Shown: positions 22,965-37,500 of the stretch, piece by piece | How positions within the stretch are numbered: position 1 is the first letter of the stretch | Layout: every line of letters begins with the position of its first letter | DNA from: Theristus sp. LFF4_11 | Taxonomy: Eukaryota; Nematoda; Chromadorea; Monhysterida; Xyalidae | Assembly: GCA_030248135.1 (NCBI GenBank) | Contig: JASANC010005128.1 | Coordinates: 1 to 64,000 of the forward strand | Direction of reading: 5' to 3' | Length of the DNA stretch: 64,000 bases | Notes under the pieces: generated by a model | What the model was told of the DNA's origin: nothing | Database searches by the model: none | Seen by the model: only the letters and a program-made list of their open reading frames with translations | Position numbers and translations under genes: made by a program

Positions 22965-25686
22965 TCATGCGGATGCGCGAGCGAGCGTCAGCGAGCGGAC
23001 AGCGCATCACGCATTATATGAGCCGTTATCCTCTCGCGCGCGTTTTTCAAATTTGCTCGCTTCCTCCAGCGAGCATAGTATAAGCCACAAACTTGGTTCT
23101 GTGCACACGAAACGAACACCCAAAGTTGTGCTTGGAGCCGCGAAAAAAATTTTATCCGACTACTTTTCATACGCTGTAGACACGAAAAACCTATTCTGAA
23201 AACAGTGTTACTTATTTTTCTATCTCTTTTTTTTCTGGTATGTCATCAACATGTGTTCGCGCTTTCAGTTTTTACCTGCGACACGTTCACAGTCTAGCAA
23301 GAATGTTTCCTGGGGTAATTTCATCCGTAGATTTGGAAAAATGGGTTAATTTTTTGCCCCGACCACTTTTTTGGGTAAAAATTTGGGCATTTTTAAAAGT
23401 TCGCAGCGTTTTCACCGGGTTTCAAGTGTTCACCCTTTCAATTTTTAGCTGGGACACTTTCACAGTTGAAGAAAAATGTTTCCTAGGGTAATTTCATCCG
23501 TAGATTTGGAAAAATAAGTTAAGTTTTTGCCCCGACCCTCTTTTGGGGTAAAAATTGGGCTTTTTTGAAAGTTCGCAGGGTTGTCACCTGGTTTTAAGTG
23601 TTCGCCCTTTCAATTTTTAGCTGGGACACTTTCACAGTTGAACAAGAATTTTTCCTTGGGTAAATTCATCCGTAGATTCTGAAAATTTAGTTTATTTTTT
23701 GCCCGGGCATTTTTTGGGTTAAAATTGTGCATTTTTTGAAAATTCGTAGCATTTTGACTGGGTATCATTTTTTCAGTCTTACAAATTTTGTCTGAGCTAC
23801 GAAAAATAGCAGAAATCTTTAGTCCGTAGGAATTCAATACGCTGATCACGGATTTTGGGATAGTTTTCTTACGTGAGCAACTCTAGATGCTGAATCGTGA
23901 CGATTTCGGGCGAATCGGCCGTGGAAGTTGGCGAAATCGGTCCAGAAACGAAAAACAAGAAAAGGGTGTTTTCCAGGGTAATTCAAAGCGCTGATCACGA
24001 ATTTTGGGTTAGTTTTCTTACGCGAGCAACTCTAGATGCTGAATCGTGACGATTTCGGGCGAATCGGCCGTGGAAATTGGCGAAATCGGTCCAGAAACGA
24101 AAAACAAGAAAAGGGTGTTTTCCAGGGTAATTCAATGCGCTGATCACGAATTTTGGGTTAGTTTTCTTACGTGAGCAACTCTAGATGCTGAATCGTGACG
24201 ATTTCGGGCGAATCGGCCGTGGAAGTTGGCGAAATCGGTCCAGAAACGAAAAACAAGAAAAGGGTGTTTTCCAGGGTAATTCAATGCGCTGATCACGAAT
24301 TTTGGGTTAGTTTTCTTACGTAAGCAACTCTAGACGCTGAATCGTGACGATTTCGGGCGAATCGGGCGTGGAAGTTAGCGAAATCGGTCCAGAAACGAAA
24401 AACAAGAAAAGCGTGTTTTCCAGGGTAATTCAATGCGCTGATCACGGATTTTGGGTTAGTTTTCTTACGTGAGCAACTCTAGATGCTGAATCGTGACGAT
24501 TTCGGGCGAATCGGCCGTGGAAGTTGGCGAAATCGGTCCAGAAACGAAAAACAAGAAAAGGGTGTTTTCCAGGGTATTTCAATGCGCTTATAACAAAATT
24601 TGGGTTAGTTTTCTTACGTGAGCAACTCTAGACGCTGAATCGTGACGATTTCGGGCGAATCGGGCGTGGAAGTTGGCGAAATCGGTCCAGAAACGAAAAA
24701 CAAGAAAAGGGTGTTTTCCAGGGTAATTCAATGCGCTGATCACGGATTTTGGGTTAGTTTTCTTACGTGAGCAACTCTAGATGCTGAATCGTGACGATTT
24801 CGGGCGAATCGGCCGTGGAAGTTGGCGAAATCGGTCCAGAAACGAAAAACAAGAAAAGGGTGTTTTCCAGGGTAATTCAATGCGCTGATCACGGATTTTG
24901 GGTTAGTTTTCTTACGTGAGCAACTCTAGATGCTGAATCGTGACGATTTCGGGCGAATCGGCCGTGGAAATTGGCGAAATCGGTCCAGAAACGAAAAACA
25001 AGAAAAGGGTGTTTTCCAGGGTAATTCAATGCGCTGATCACGAATTTTGGGTTAGTTTTCTTACGTGAGCAACTCTAGATGCTGAATCGTGACGATTTCG
25101 GGCGAATCGGCCGTGGAAGTTGGCGAAATCGGTCCAGAAACGAAAAACAAGAAAAGGGTGTTTTCCAGGGTAATTCAATGCGCTGATCACGAATTTTGGG
25201 TTAGTTTTCTTACGTAAGCAACTCTAGATGCTGAATCGTGACGATTTCGGGCGAATCGGCCGTGGAAATTGGCGAAATCGGTCCAGAAATGAAAAACGAG
25301 AAAACGGTTTTTCCAGGGTAATTCAATGTGCTGATCACGGATTTTGGGTCAGTTTTTCTTTTGTGAGCGATTCTAGGTACTGAATCGTGACGATTTTGGG
25401 GAATCGGCCGTAGAAATGGCATAGGAGAAATCGGCCTAAAAAACGAAAAATGAAAACCCTGAGTTGTCTGGGGTTTAGAAGAGTGTGTGACCAACGAATT
25501 GTGATTTTGGTCCGACCTTCGGGGCTTATGTAAAAGTCAGAATATTATCTAAAAATGCGTGAGACGCATATAAAAGGAGGAATATGGCCTTGTGTAAGCA
25601 GTGAAAGACTTGGCTCGACAACGCTTTTCAAGTCTCTGATGTGGTACACACGGATACAAGTACATAAGGGTCATATTTTTGCGCCG
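22965..25686 (+). mobile_element. Satellite-bearing element, copy 3
   Basis: Same order as copy 2: left end TCATGCGGATGCGCGAGC, GC-rich block, three units of the 165-bp repeat (about 23280-23800), the 148-bp array, then a right segment with TATAAAAGG (25569-25577). It matches copy 2 up to GCGCCG at 25686 and then diverges, so the terminal hairpin has been lost. Confidence 0.8.
23880..25400 (+). repeat. 148-bp satellite array, homogenised
   Basis: About ten units of 148-149 bp. Neighbouring units are almost identical, unlike the array at 15541-17215, pointing to recent expansion or gene conversion. The last unit is diverged. Confidence 0.92.
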
Positions 25687-26392
25687 CGTTTTTTTTTTTG
25701 AAGCACGCCCCCCACCGATTCCGGAAACCCAAAGGTACCAAACTCCGGTGGGATTGGGGAATGGACGGCTCACCATTCCGTGGAACCAATACCCTCGGCA
25801 TGTGAGGGGGGCAGCCTCTAAGCCCCGCTCTGTCCTGGGGACACCAGTGATCTTAGCCCGATTTCGGTTTCGGTGGCCTGCGGTCGCTATATCCCCGGAG
25901 GGCAGCGAATCCGAAAGTTTTCGTTTTCGTTTTCGTTTTGCTGAAAAGCGTAAAACTTTGAAGTTATTTTTTAATTGTTCTCTTCGATTTAATCTAAAAT
26001 CACGCCATGTGCGAAATTCTGTAAATTCTGTGCAAAAACAGAAAAATTAGAGATTGCAAAACATTGTTGCATGTAGCTTTTTCGTTGTTGTTAACGTACG
26101 CACCGCTGTGTACACACCAGCACCAGTGACAAAAAGAAGTTGTCTTCCGTTGATTTTCACCTTTTTTACCGGTGTCACCTTCAACTAGTGTGGCAGGATA
26201 AACCGTCTGTCCCGTGAGTCATTGCCTTTGCCACAGGAGACCTTGCGTTCCGCAATGCTTCTGCGATACAATTTGTCCTGAGCAAACCAGTGTCAGCGAG
26301 CTAAAGTCTGATTGTTATTTTAGTAGTTTTAGTGGTCGCTGAATGCCCGAAATCCGCAAATGTGAAAGGTCATTTGTCTACAATACAAAGCA

Positions 26393-26547
26393 CGAGGGTT
26401 GCCATGTGCAACCGAAATCATAAATAAACGCGCAAAAATATGACTCTTATGTACTTGTATCCGTGTGTACCACATCAGAGACTTGAAAAGCGTTGTCGAG
26501 CCAAGTCTTTCACTGCTTACACAAGGCCATATTCCTCCTTTTATATG
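26393..26547 (-). mobile_element. Right-end fragment of the satellite-bearing element (copy 4)
   Basis: On the minus strand this runs from TATAAAAGG (about 26545-26537) through the conserved right segment to the hairpin GGTTGCACATGGCAACC (26413-26397) and CTCG. It shows that the right segment continues past the point where copy 3 breaks off. Confidence 0.75.
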
Positions 26548-29500
26548 TATATGAATAGCTTGAATATTCAGACTATGACCTGTTACGGTTAGCACACCAA
26601 GTCGTTGCAAAAGTTGGCTTTAAACTTTCAACAATGGGCGTGCTGTTCTGCGATGTCGATTCTTTGAAGTTATTTACTTGATGGGCTCAACATAAGATTG
26701 CATTGGGGAAACGCTGCAAAAAACGCTCGGACTTGAGCTAAGTGAAAGCTTTGTTTGATGTCAATATCTTGGGCGTAAGCACCAAACAAACACTTGTGCT
26801 CAGGCAACCGCCATTTTCCTGGCCGAATTCGCAGCAAAAATACGCTACGGTGACACATTCATTTTAGCTGTAAACGGAAACGAAATGAAGCTGTGGCCAT
26901 GTTAGTTGACACAGACGAAACTTGATACATTCATACCGCAGACCGGAGAATAATAATAGTAATAATTTTTATTATTCACGCGCTACTGCGAACGGAACTT
27001 TTGTTTGCTGGAACTAACACGTGGATACATCAGTAAAATACATCTTTGGTAGCAAGCGTCCAACTCCAGTTGGGGCTCACTTTTCCTGTTTCTTTTTTAG
27101 TTATAATTTTCTGTTTGCCTCTGTCAGTTTAAAATGAAAATGTTTTCCTATGTTTCTTAGCTTCTTTTGGTGTTTTCACCATTCTTCACAAGAATTCCTG
27201 CTACTGTTGACACAGGGATGTTCTACCGTCGACCCGGCGTTATCCCCAAAACGGATGACCCTCGGTACATTTTAAAATTTGCAGTTCAATGAACGGAGTG
27301 CAAATTTCAATATAAATTGTTTGTTCGGTCGTATGTATACCCAATCCCATCCTACCCACATATCTACTTCATTAGCCACATGCAGTGAAAATCTAACACC
27401 TATGCTTGTTGGGTTTTGAGTTTGCTGTTTTCGGTGTGCAAGCTGTACCCATGGCACTTTCAACAGGGTAACAACAACCAAGTTTTTTTATTTATGGTTT
27501 TACGGAAAAGTTTATCCGCTGACTAGTTGTTTGCTTTCATGCGATCAAGTTGAATGCTAGATACTACGTATTTCTACTCCATTTGGTTTTTAATGTTTTT
27601 GAACAATTAGTGGGTTTTTTATGCAAAAGTGCGCCGTTTTCAAGATTTTCGCTCTGATCATAACCACATGTACAACAGTCGAATTCAAAATCATAGGGAA
27701 TCAGTGGATTGGTTGGATTACGGTATGCATGCTTTCTGTGAAGGCCAGGCATTGCTGTGAGGAGGGAGTTTGGTTTGCACGGAAAGCATGCCGTAATCCC
27801 AACTAATCAGCTGATTCCCTATAATTTAGAGTTCGACTGTAAACTTACAAATACATGTGCGTTTTCGCTTTTCACGTTGCTTTGCTGTTATGAACCGGCG
27901 GACAGTTTTAAAAAACTTGAAGTCCAATAGTGCTACACCATTGAGCGCCTGAATTAAATCATGAATCAGCAAATTTCAGTTTCCTCACATCACGTTAAAA
28001 AGCAGACATTGATGAATCAATCTGCACAAAAACGGAACTGTAATGTTGCATGATTTCAGTTCAGTCAGTAGCCAGGTTCCAAAAAAATTGAAAGGGATAT
28101 TTCTTGGGATGGTGCGATTTATGTGCGTTGGTTTTTTTGCATGGGCAAACCGTGAGATTTTGCATATAGTAACCTTTTGTTTGTGATTTGTTAGTTGCAG
28201 ACAAATCAAAAACAGCAGTTTTCATAGCAAAGAAACTCTCTTGTACCAAAAAACAAACGACAGTGCAAAGGATGGGCCCAAATTGATGTTGAAAGTTTTC
28301 CTGAACGTTTTTGTCAATTTTATAGGTTAAAAGGCCTTGTTTCGTTTTGAAAGTTGCAAAATTCGAACTCAGCGCGTCAGTGTGGTTCGAATGCACCTAC
28401 ACATTGTTTGTCGACCATCAGATTTTCGTCCTCCGGCATTTTGAAAATATTTTCTTCCCCATCATTCTCCGGCATTCTTCACCAGAGTGATACATCTTGA
28501 GACTACAATTCATTCACTTACTATATCAGACCCCAAGCGTTTTTTTGCACCTGTGTATTTGTTGCGGCAGATGAAGTTTGTTTTGATGTTCAGCTTTTGT
28601 GGAATTCATTACTTTGAACTTGTTAGATTTGTTTGTGTACAGTCTGAGCTTCCCACTCCGTCCGTTTTTCAGAGATACTGTTCAGTGTCCATGTGCACAT
28701 CAAAACATTGATGTATGTCCACACGTACAACATACAGTCATGTCGATTTGTGCGTGCACATGTGTCGCGTTTCGTCTTTCGTGTCAATTTTATGAATATT
28801 TTCATGTCTCCTATGGTTTCCGGCTGGAGACACTGGTGTGTAACTGGTCGCGGTTGCGCGTGCAGTAGAGAAAACCCGAAAACTACCAGCTAACCTCTTT
28901 TTTACCGATCGTGCTTCTCTGTGCATGCTCAGTGTGGAATAGTAAGCCGGTTGGAAGTGAGAAATATGCTTGCGGAAAGTTCAGGAGCGAACCAAGAGGA
29001 GAGCCGGCCACTCAGAAATATATGTGTGTGTCCGGTATGACACATGGAACATGCATGCGTGACATGCACTTACTTACATGCGTTTACATTTGGCTGAGAG
29101 CGCTATATGCTTCTGGTTTCTTCTGAAATATGGCCGAAGCTTTATGTGTGCCCGTTTTGCACACAAATATGCATATATCTGTATTTTTGTGTGCCATGGT
29201 GTCTACAATAGAAACACATTTGCCGCTGAACTCCACCCGCGTATAGACATTGTCACTGGCCCGTTCATAATGCCATGCCACCATACATTCAAAATAGTGG
29301 CCCTGTCGGTCCATTATGGTCAACTCAGGTTTGAAATGTGAATAAGTGTATACTTTCAGAACACCAGTGCGGTTGTCACTCCTATTTTCATGAGCTAAAT
29401 GACTTTCAAGATATTCATTTTGCAACTAAACAACGTTCTTTGTGGAATCGCGTGAAGGAGAACGGAGTTCAGCCAAACGCTGTCGTATGTATTGTATATC

Positions 29501-32500
29501 TGTTTTCTGCCGCATATGTCGTCTTCAAATGCAAATCTTGTCCTGAATGAGTGCATTCTTACGAGCGAAAGGCGCCCGACCAGCGATTATTAGCATTATG
29601 CAGCAAAATGCTACTGATGCCAATGCCAAGATGCTTTACTTCATGTTCTATTGGGTTTCTTTCTGTGCTTCTGCATAAGAAAGATCATTTTGATGATATG
29701 ATCTTGTTTTCTATACCCGTGTCTGCAGCTGTGGATGCCGCTTCTCAAGAAATTCCGACAGCGTCTCGTTACATTATGACGGACAAGCATATCATTTTGC
29801 TTTATGTCGTTTGTACATGTATTGTCGTGTTGAGCTCGGTTACATGGTTAGGAGTTTCGAACTGAGTTCACGAGTGTTTGTATTGGGCTTGTGGCAAAAT
29901 GTTTCTTTTTTGTAGTTTTCTGCTTATGTTACCAGATTATGCTCGATCCTACGATGACGTGCGGTCAAGACAAACACGACACTAAACCGTCTGTTCTCAT
30001 GGAAAACTCGATGTGCGGCTTGATATTGTACTTGTGGATGTGATGCCAACTCTAATGGTCACTATACAGCATGGCGTGACGCATGTAGGTGCTAAATTCG
30101 ATTGATTTGATCACCGATAAATCGATTTGTGTTGTCCTGTTGCATAGATAATGGCTAGCCGCTAACAGATGTGAAACAGTGTGCACAGGGTGCAGGAACG
30201 AACAGACGGTTCAGGGGTCATCACCCAACTGCTGCTAAGCTACACACGCACCTAAACGGATATGTTCAGTTATGCGATTTGCTTTCTCAAATTGATCATA
30301 AATTAATGGTTGACCCGCGTTAGCTACAATATGTCACTGCATTTTTATTGCAACCTAGTCGGTTTTGTTTTGTTTTGCTTTTGGTGCTCAGGTTTTGCTA
30401 ATCGCATAACTGTTCAGTATGCTGTTGGTACCCCAGTTTTATTTACCTTTATTCCGTTTCACTTTCTTTTAATACAGCATTGTTCTTTCCCTTTTTTAAT
30501 GGATAGATTTTGATGAAATACATTTGCCGATAAATAATAACTTGTAAATGTTTTGTTGCGTTCTTTAGGATACAAAGACAGGGATGTACAAATGTACATA
30601 CATGCAGCGCTCAGAGCTTGTCATGTCCTGCTGGTTCTGGTTTTGTCAAAAAGACTAAACTGCATGATTCTAAGAGGAAAACGTGTTTTATCATCGTTCT
30701 TTCGCGGTTATCTTTGTGAACTTTTTTGCTAACAGAGAACATTTTTCATTCCATATTTGCCACCCAAAGCCACTACACACCAGAGAACGGAACGTTTTTT
30801 TTAGAATTACACCCGAGGGACGTCCATGCCAAACTAATGCATATCAGTTCTCACAAATCAACATGGTTTGAGTTACTTCTGTTTTTTTCTTTTTTCTCCA
30901 GCTGAAACTGTTTTCAGACTGTTAGCTTTGAAATTCTTTTTTGTTTGTCCTTGTGAAACAGTTCTGACCTAGCCGAAGGGAAAAGTTTGTCAAAGATTTC
31001 TCAAGAAAAATTATCTTTCTCAAGTATTTCTCACAACGGACTTTTTTCTTTCGCATTCTGCTCACTGTAAAAAAACCCGTCCGTTGAACTTCAGCGACAA
31101 CAATGACAACTCCGTGTGAAGTGAAATCGGAGAAGCGTTGTTAAAAAACAAAATGCCGCTGCCGCCAGTGTTATGGAGCTCAAAAACCGCGTATCATCAA
31201 GTGAATCAGCTGTTGTTGCCGTTTGTCAAACTGTCAGACACGTGCCTCGAAAAAAACGCAATGAATGATGAATGATGCCTGTTTCGCGGGACAACGCCGA
31301 GCTAGCCGTTGGCCAAAAAACAAAGTACACATTAACAATTGAACTGTTTATCGACAGAAAAAATCGTGGAATGCCAGCACCTTTTGCGCCTGTTTGAACA
31401 AAAAGCAGTAGTAAAAAGTGTAAAATGCCCGCAGCTGTCGTCTGAAACTGGACTCGGAAAAAGTAAAGAAGATGCATCGCATAGTAAACCGCATCTGCGT
31501 TACAGCGGCGCAGGCTAACTTTCATTGCGCGCATTGTATTTTACGACTGCGACCGCTGCATCTCTGCACACTGCAAACTGTTGGTTGTTGCTTCTGTTTT
31601 CTTGTACGATGAAGCCTGACAGAACAGAAGTCAGCTAGTCATCACCTAGCCCAGGCCGCAGTTCGCGTTGTGTACTGTGCTTCTTTTGCTTTCAGTGTTC
31701 TTGTTGAAGCCGGTTTTTCGTTTGGCCACGCAGCGTTTTGTGAAGTGCTTCTGCGCCGACGGCACTGTGTATGCTGCATGTGTGTGCTTGGTGCAGTGTG
31801 CGCGTATCCTCAGCAGCACCTACATGTATAAACTCAGCGAACAAACTCCACTAACAGTTGGTCGCGTTGTTCTGGCATATTCCAATACTTGAATTCATCT
31901 AAAATTTTATCTATAATGCGAACTGCGTGTTTGCCTATACCTGGTGTGCTGCAGTGTGTCCTCGTCTCGCCACCCGTGCACGTTATTAATTTTAACACAA
32001 CAATATACATGTAATAACAATAATAGCAGAGACCGACATAATAAAGCTCATTGAAATAAACTGTGAAATCCATTTGCGCTGTCCTGTCTTCCCAAAAACT
32101 CTGTAACTCTCTGTTTTTGTTTGTGGCACCCAGAAAAACCAGTTGTTCGCAAGATCATAAAGCGCACGCTTTTCATCCCTAGAAATACGTTGTTGAAGCT
32201 GAATTTTGTGAAGCTGCTCATCCCTCTGTTTCGTTTTGTCGTGCAGCTTTGAGTGTTCCAGCGTCATTCGGTTGCTCTGCTTTACTTCGCAGACGCACTA
32301 CACGCACATACGCATAAATTTTTTAGAATTTCAACCGTGTTTTTATTGTCTCGTTCGTGCGGCCCAATTCAGTACACGTTTGTTTTGACTCAATTTCTCG
32401 ATCTTGCCGTCAAACAATGCTCGTGTTTTCTCGGTAAATTCAGTTACATATGTTATCAGACTGCAAAACTCTATGAGATGAATAAACTATTGTCTTGAAG

Positions 32501-34534
32501 CTTGGAGAAATGTCTGCGATAAAAAAGCTGTAAAACGTCAGATGCTTCTCACCGCTTAGCTCACGCAAAATGTATGAATGCACTTTTTATTGTCTCCACA
32601 TTTGCATTTTGGCTGATTCTTGCGATGTTGTACGATGGATGGTGTAACACTGCGGCAGAATATCAAAGTTTGACTCAACTCTCACGTCCTAAATTTCTGG
32701 ATATGTCAGTTGTTTTGTTTCATCTAGCGGTTACTGTTTCATCTTTTTCATCTTTGATTGGAATTCAACGTAGAACTACATAACGGAGCGGAGTCTCCTC
32801 CTATACCAAAATAAGTAAACGCTAGTAGCTTCATACATAGCTCTCTATTTATGCTCTTGCTTTTTGGAACAATTTTTCTATATTGTCCTTAAATTTTCAA
32901 ATTGTGTTTCGCAATTTGACAGTTTATCACCTTTTCATAATCTTTTGGCAATAATTATCCACTAACGACCGTTGAAACACGCTACGTTTCATGCGCTCGA
33001 CGCCCTGAGTGCCGCAGGCCAGAATAACTTTTTTTTAAATATTAGGCATTAAACTGGGAGGGAACATATAGTACCATAGAATATGGACTTTGTTGTTGTT
33101 GTGGCATTGATTTTTTGCCTCAAGCACAGGCATGGGTCTTTTGTGCAAGGCCGGATACAGCTGATTGACAGATGTCGAGTTGTCGAAAATTTTCAATTTC
33201 CATATTCATTTTTTAAATACTGGAAAAGTTATTCAGTCCCATTATCGACCGATCAACAAGACAGTGCTTTTGTCATTTTTTGTTCAAAATTTCAAATCGT
33301 TGAACTGTGAACCACCGGAAAGTGGCCGATGAGTTCAATAGGCCAGCTGTCGTCAAATGTAACAACAGAGATGAATGTAACGCGGAGAGACACTGCCCAC
33401 ACGTGTGCTGTGTGTGATTTGCGCTTGCTGCACGCGAGCGACATTCTGACTTCTGCTCGGGCCACACTTTTGCGGCAGTCCAGCTAGAGGTGCCAGCTAT
33501 GTGTGGTAGCTGCGTCGGTGGTAGAATAATGCGGCATGGCGAACATATTCGCGTTATTTCCGGCTGCCTACGAGAGAAATCTCATATAATCAAGCCTTTC
33601 AGCGTGCTCGGCTGGTCGCTCAGAGTTTCGTCCAACCAAACACAATGCCACAAACTGCAGTCTAACACCACAGCCTAGTATGGTCGGTGTCTCGCTGGCT
33701 GACACAGTTTACTCGTTGCACCTCGGCTGTGTTAGCTGGCACACACCTATTGTCGAAACGTGTGTGCTTCCAGCGGCATATGGTGCGGCTAGGTGCTGCT
33801 GCTGCTTGAGAGACTCCCATAGACACACTGAACAATGACTGAGGCTCACATTGCACTGTGCAGACAGAAGCATGGCGCTTTGCCGTTTCTGGTAGCACTG
33901 CATACACCACTAATTAAGCACGTCAAATGCAAACCAGTCGCAGTCAAGCCTTCTCTGGAAGCAAGCACGCTAGTGCGTTGATTGTGTATTGCTTCTGTGT
34001 TGTCCCGAGACTCTAACTCGACTCATGTTACCCATAGAATACATTTATTGTTATTATTATTGCTTAAACACCGTATGCTACATGCAGAAACACAAGAATA
34101 TACGCTGGTTCCAGAACAAAACGGCGTGCCGAGGCATCAAAAGGAGCATGCACGTTAAATAATCAATTTCGGTTGCCGAAAACCCACTGGAGCGCAACAA
34201 TGGCATCGCACTGGTCTGAGTGCCTACAACAATAAGCAAAAGCGTTTGTGTCTTGTCAAGAGCTTGTTTCACGTCCGCTCCGCTGCCATTTTGTCCAATT
34301 ATTACGTCAACAATAGAAAGTGCTTGTGTCAGAGATACAACTGTTGCCAAGCTAAAGTGCTGCTGGAAGATTATACGGGACCCTGAGAACAGAGTTTGAA
34401 AATCCATTAGTCGAGAGGAAAATAGCTTTGTCGCACAGTAATATTAGAGCGCAGCAGGAACATAGAAGCAATTAGCAACAAAGCACGCGACACACGTGTT
34501 TGTGAGCACGTCTACCGTAAGCGTGCCGCCGACC
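26548..34534. other. Long intergenic stretch, no convincing gene
   Basis: Mostly unique AT-rich sequence. Apart from a small hairpin MITE at 27675-27840 I see no repeat family from elsewhere in the window. ORFs of 70-113 codons occur on both strands but show no domain or splice pattern that joins in phase. The one worth noting is around 29731-29850, a hydrophobic segment following a good acceptor. Distal regulatory sequence for the sup-12-like gene may lie here. Confidence 0.4.
27675..27840. mobile_element. Hairpin MITE with about 60-bp inverted arms
   Basis: The left arm ACAGTCGAATTCAAAATCAT and right arm (inverse ACAGTCGAACTCTAAATTAT) continue through AGGGAATCAG and GGATTACGG to GCATGCTTTC, separated by about 40 bp. 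No clear target duplication. Confidence 0.65.
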
Positions 34535-37500
34535 ATGATGCAACAGTCACTCTATGGCTCTCTGACTGCAACGACAGACCCGCTGGCAGCAGCGATCGCA
34601 GCCTCTGCCTCAGCCATGGTCGATCCACTCGCCGCGCAACGTGACACCACGTTCACCAAGATATTCGTTGGTGGCCTGCCGTATCATACGAGCGATAAAA
34701 CGCTTCAGGAATACTTTGAACAATTCGGCGACATTGAGGAGGCTGTCGTGATCACCGATCGACAGACCGGCAAGAGCAGGGGATATGGATTTGTGAGTTG
34801 CAACTGGAATTTCTGAAGATTCATTTTTAAATTTTTTAAATTTTTACTTATTTCATTTCAAATTTTATGTTAGCTGGGCAATTTTCATTTCCACAGCTGT
34901 TTTTCATTCAAAACATGAAGCTTTACCTTCATTGGCCGTCAGGCTTTTTTTAAAGTTTCCAAAGTTGGCTGATAGCCGACATTGAACACGCCAAAATGCA
35001 ACAGAATCAAAGTTGTCAAGTGGTCGACCCAGTCTTGGTATTGTGATCAATGCTGACGTAAAGTTAAATTAGTGATGCAGCTAGTGCTCAGAAATTTAAA
35101 AACTAGCTGGCTAGTGTCACCCACACGAAATCCAATCCAATTTTGAGCATAACCGAGAAACACATGTTGATCACGTGAGCATATTCAGGTGACGATGAAG
35201 GATCGCGCGGGCGCCGAACGAGCCTGCAAGGATCCGAATCCAATCATCGATGGTAGAAAGGCGAACGTGAATTTGGCTTATTTGGGCGCCAAACCGCGAA
35301 CAAACGTTGCACTGGCTGGTAGGCGTTTATAGGCGTTGATTCTTTGCAGTTCGGTAGCATCAACACCATTTACATTGAGCATTATTCTCATTCGGCCAAC
35401 CAGTGGACAATGAACACTTTCAGGACTCCAATTTCAACCGTTGGCTGCTGCGAATTTGGGCCTGGTTCAACGTGTTGGGTGAGTTGTGAAGTTGCATGTC
35501 TGCCTGTGCTTTTGCTTGTTTTTCATTGTTGCCTTTGCGCATACATCAAATAATTTTGTGAAAAATGTTTGAACCGCCTACCGAATGTCATCTTTTCAGG
35601 CGTCTCTACCCCGCTTTTGTCTCAGGAAAACTTCCAGAATAACAATAGGTACAGGATTGGACATGCGTTTGTTGTTGTTCATGTTGTTGTTATTGTTGAG
35701 CATTAAAAATGTAACTCAAACAGCGGTTGATGACTGATTCTCTTCTTGCCGTGACGTGTGCGTGACCGTTTTTTCAGTATTGGTCTGACGTGTGTGTTTG
35801 TTATTGTCACGGTCACATAAGAGTTTTATAAGCGAATGTTTTTTTCTGCATAATTCCGAGCCATTTTGTAGATACTAAAATTATTTTTTCAAATTTCAAA
35901 ACTGTCAATTTCCTGTTCGAACAAATCACTAAACGCTTTCAGGATCCAAAATTGACTAAAACTCTAAACCGTTTTTCTTGTTCTCTCTCTGCGTGCGTGA
36001 TTGTTGATTGTATGCGTGTGCGTGCGTGTTTTTCATGAGTTCAACACTTGCGTTTTGTGATGTTAATTTCAAACGCTTTACACGTAAAACACGGTTAATG
36101 GCTAAATTTTTTGGTTTCAATATTTTTTATTCTTTTTTATTTTTACTCCTTTTCTAACCTGCTTTCAACAGCTTTCTGACTAACCATGCATCGGGTTTTT
36201 TTTACCACTTTCGTCACACCATTATGTCTCAAATCATTACTTCAGCTGTGAAGTTTTTGTTCTACAGTAAGTACAGTTTTAATAAGCAGTGTACACGCAA
36301 GTAAAACAATAGTTTTCAACAAAATACGCAAAATATGCGTACATATTTTCACAAAATTTTTTATTATGTGGTCCAGGCACTGTTGTAAATGCAGTTCGAA
36401 GCTTTTTGATCCTGACACCGGTGCCATAGTTTTGGAACTAAGAGGTATAACCAACAATTTTCGTATTTTTTTCTTTTTTTACTTGTTGCCAATACGTGTC
36501 TTGCGTGTTTATATTAGCACGGAAGCATGATTTTTGTCGTTTACTGTGTTCTATTTGGTGCATTCGGTTACGATACACTTTGCGGGGCTTTTAGTGCGTA
36601 GCACGCAGCTTTATTTGCCACATTTGATGTGAAGAGAGCAACTAGTGATTTAGTTAACGGCAGCTCAGATTTGACTTTGTCGTTTTTCAATTATAATTTT
36701 CCAGCCATTTTGCAGTAATGGTTTACTGTAGGTCCGTATCAAGAAGTCGTGGGCTGAAAAAATAAAACATTAAAAATTTAATAATTTATCAAGTAGGTCG
36801 ATGTGGCACATAGATGGCTTTGAATTTTTGAGTACGTCAGTTAAAAACTGTAGGTGCAATTGGTACAAGGAAATTATTCATGAACAATTTTGCATCTTTT
36901 AAAATGAGTTAAACTGGACGTGTCAACAGACACAGTGACATGGAACATAACGCGCAAACAACAAGGCTTCTATTGTTGTGAAGTAACGTTTACTTCATTA
37001 AGCTAGACGACTGAGCCACAGCGTTAACATTCTTGAAAATCCTGAATCACGTTATTCAACCGATCGACACTCATGTTTTTTCTGTTTTTTTTCAAATTTT
37101 GTGTGATGGCTGCGACTGTGACGTGCGTGTGTATGACAAGTGTGTGCGTGCGTATGGTGTGTTTTTCGTTTGCTGCGTGAGCGTGTGTTTTACCGTGCAA
37201 CTAACGCACACCTTTCAAGTCATTGATCTAACATTACCGTATCCACTGAGCTGCGTGTGCTTGTGCCGTCCAAAACGTCCAAAAAGATGTTTCATTGCCG
37301 TTTTTGAACAACATTAAAATATACATATCGTGCATTTCACTCTAACATTTGAAACACCGTAACAAACGTGATAGTTGATAGTCCCTTTGAGCGTGGTGCT
37401 GAAGTGAAGCAATGTCAGTCGAACTGTCCTCGGGTGACCCAAATTTTCATATTTCAGTTGGATATGAAGTGTTTGTTTCGTTGCACAAACTCGAAACCAT

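Noticed and set aside
29084..29425. 113-codon minus-strand ORF with a protein-like composition
   Set aside because: No recognised domain, no splice partners, and overlapping open frames on the other strand.
29551..29865. Plus-strand ORF with a segment reading IPTASRYIMTDKHIILLYVV that recalls the M2-M3 linker of Cys-loop channels
   Set aside because: No M1, M2, Cys-loop or M4 exons could be joined to it in phase, and an ORF of this length is expected by chance.
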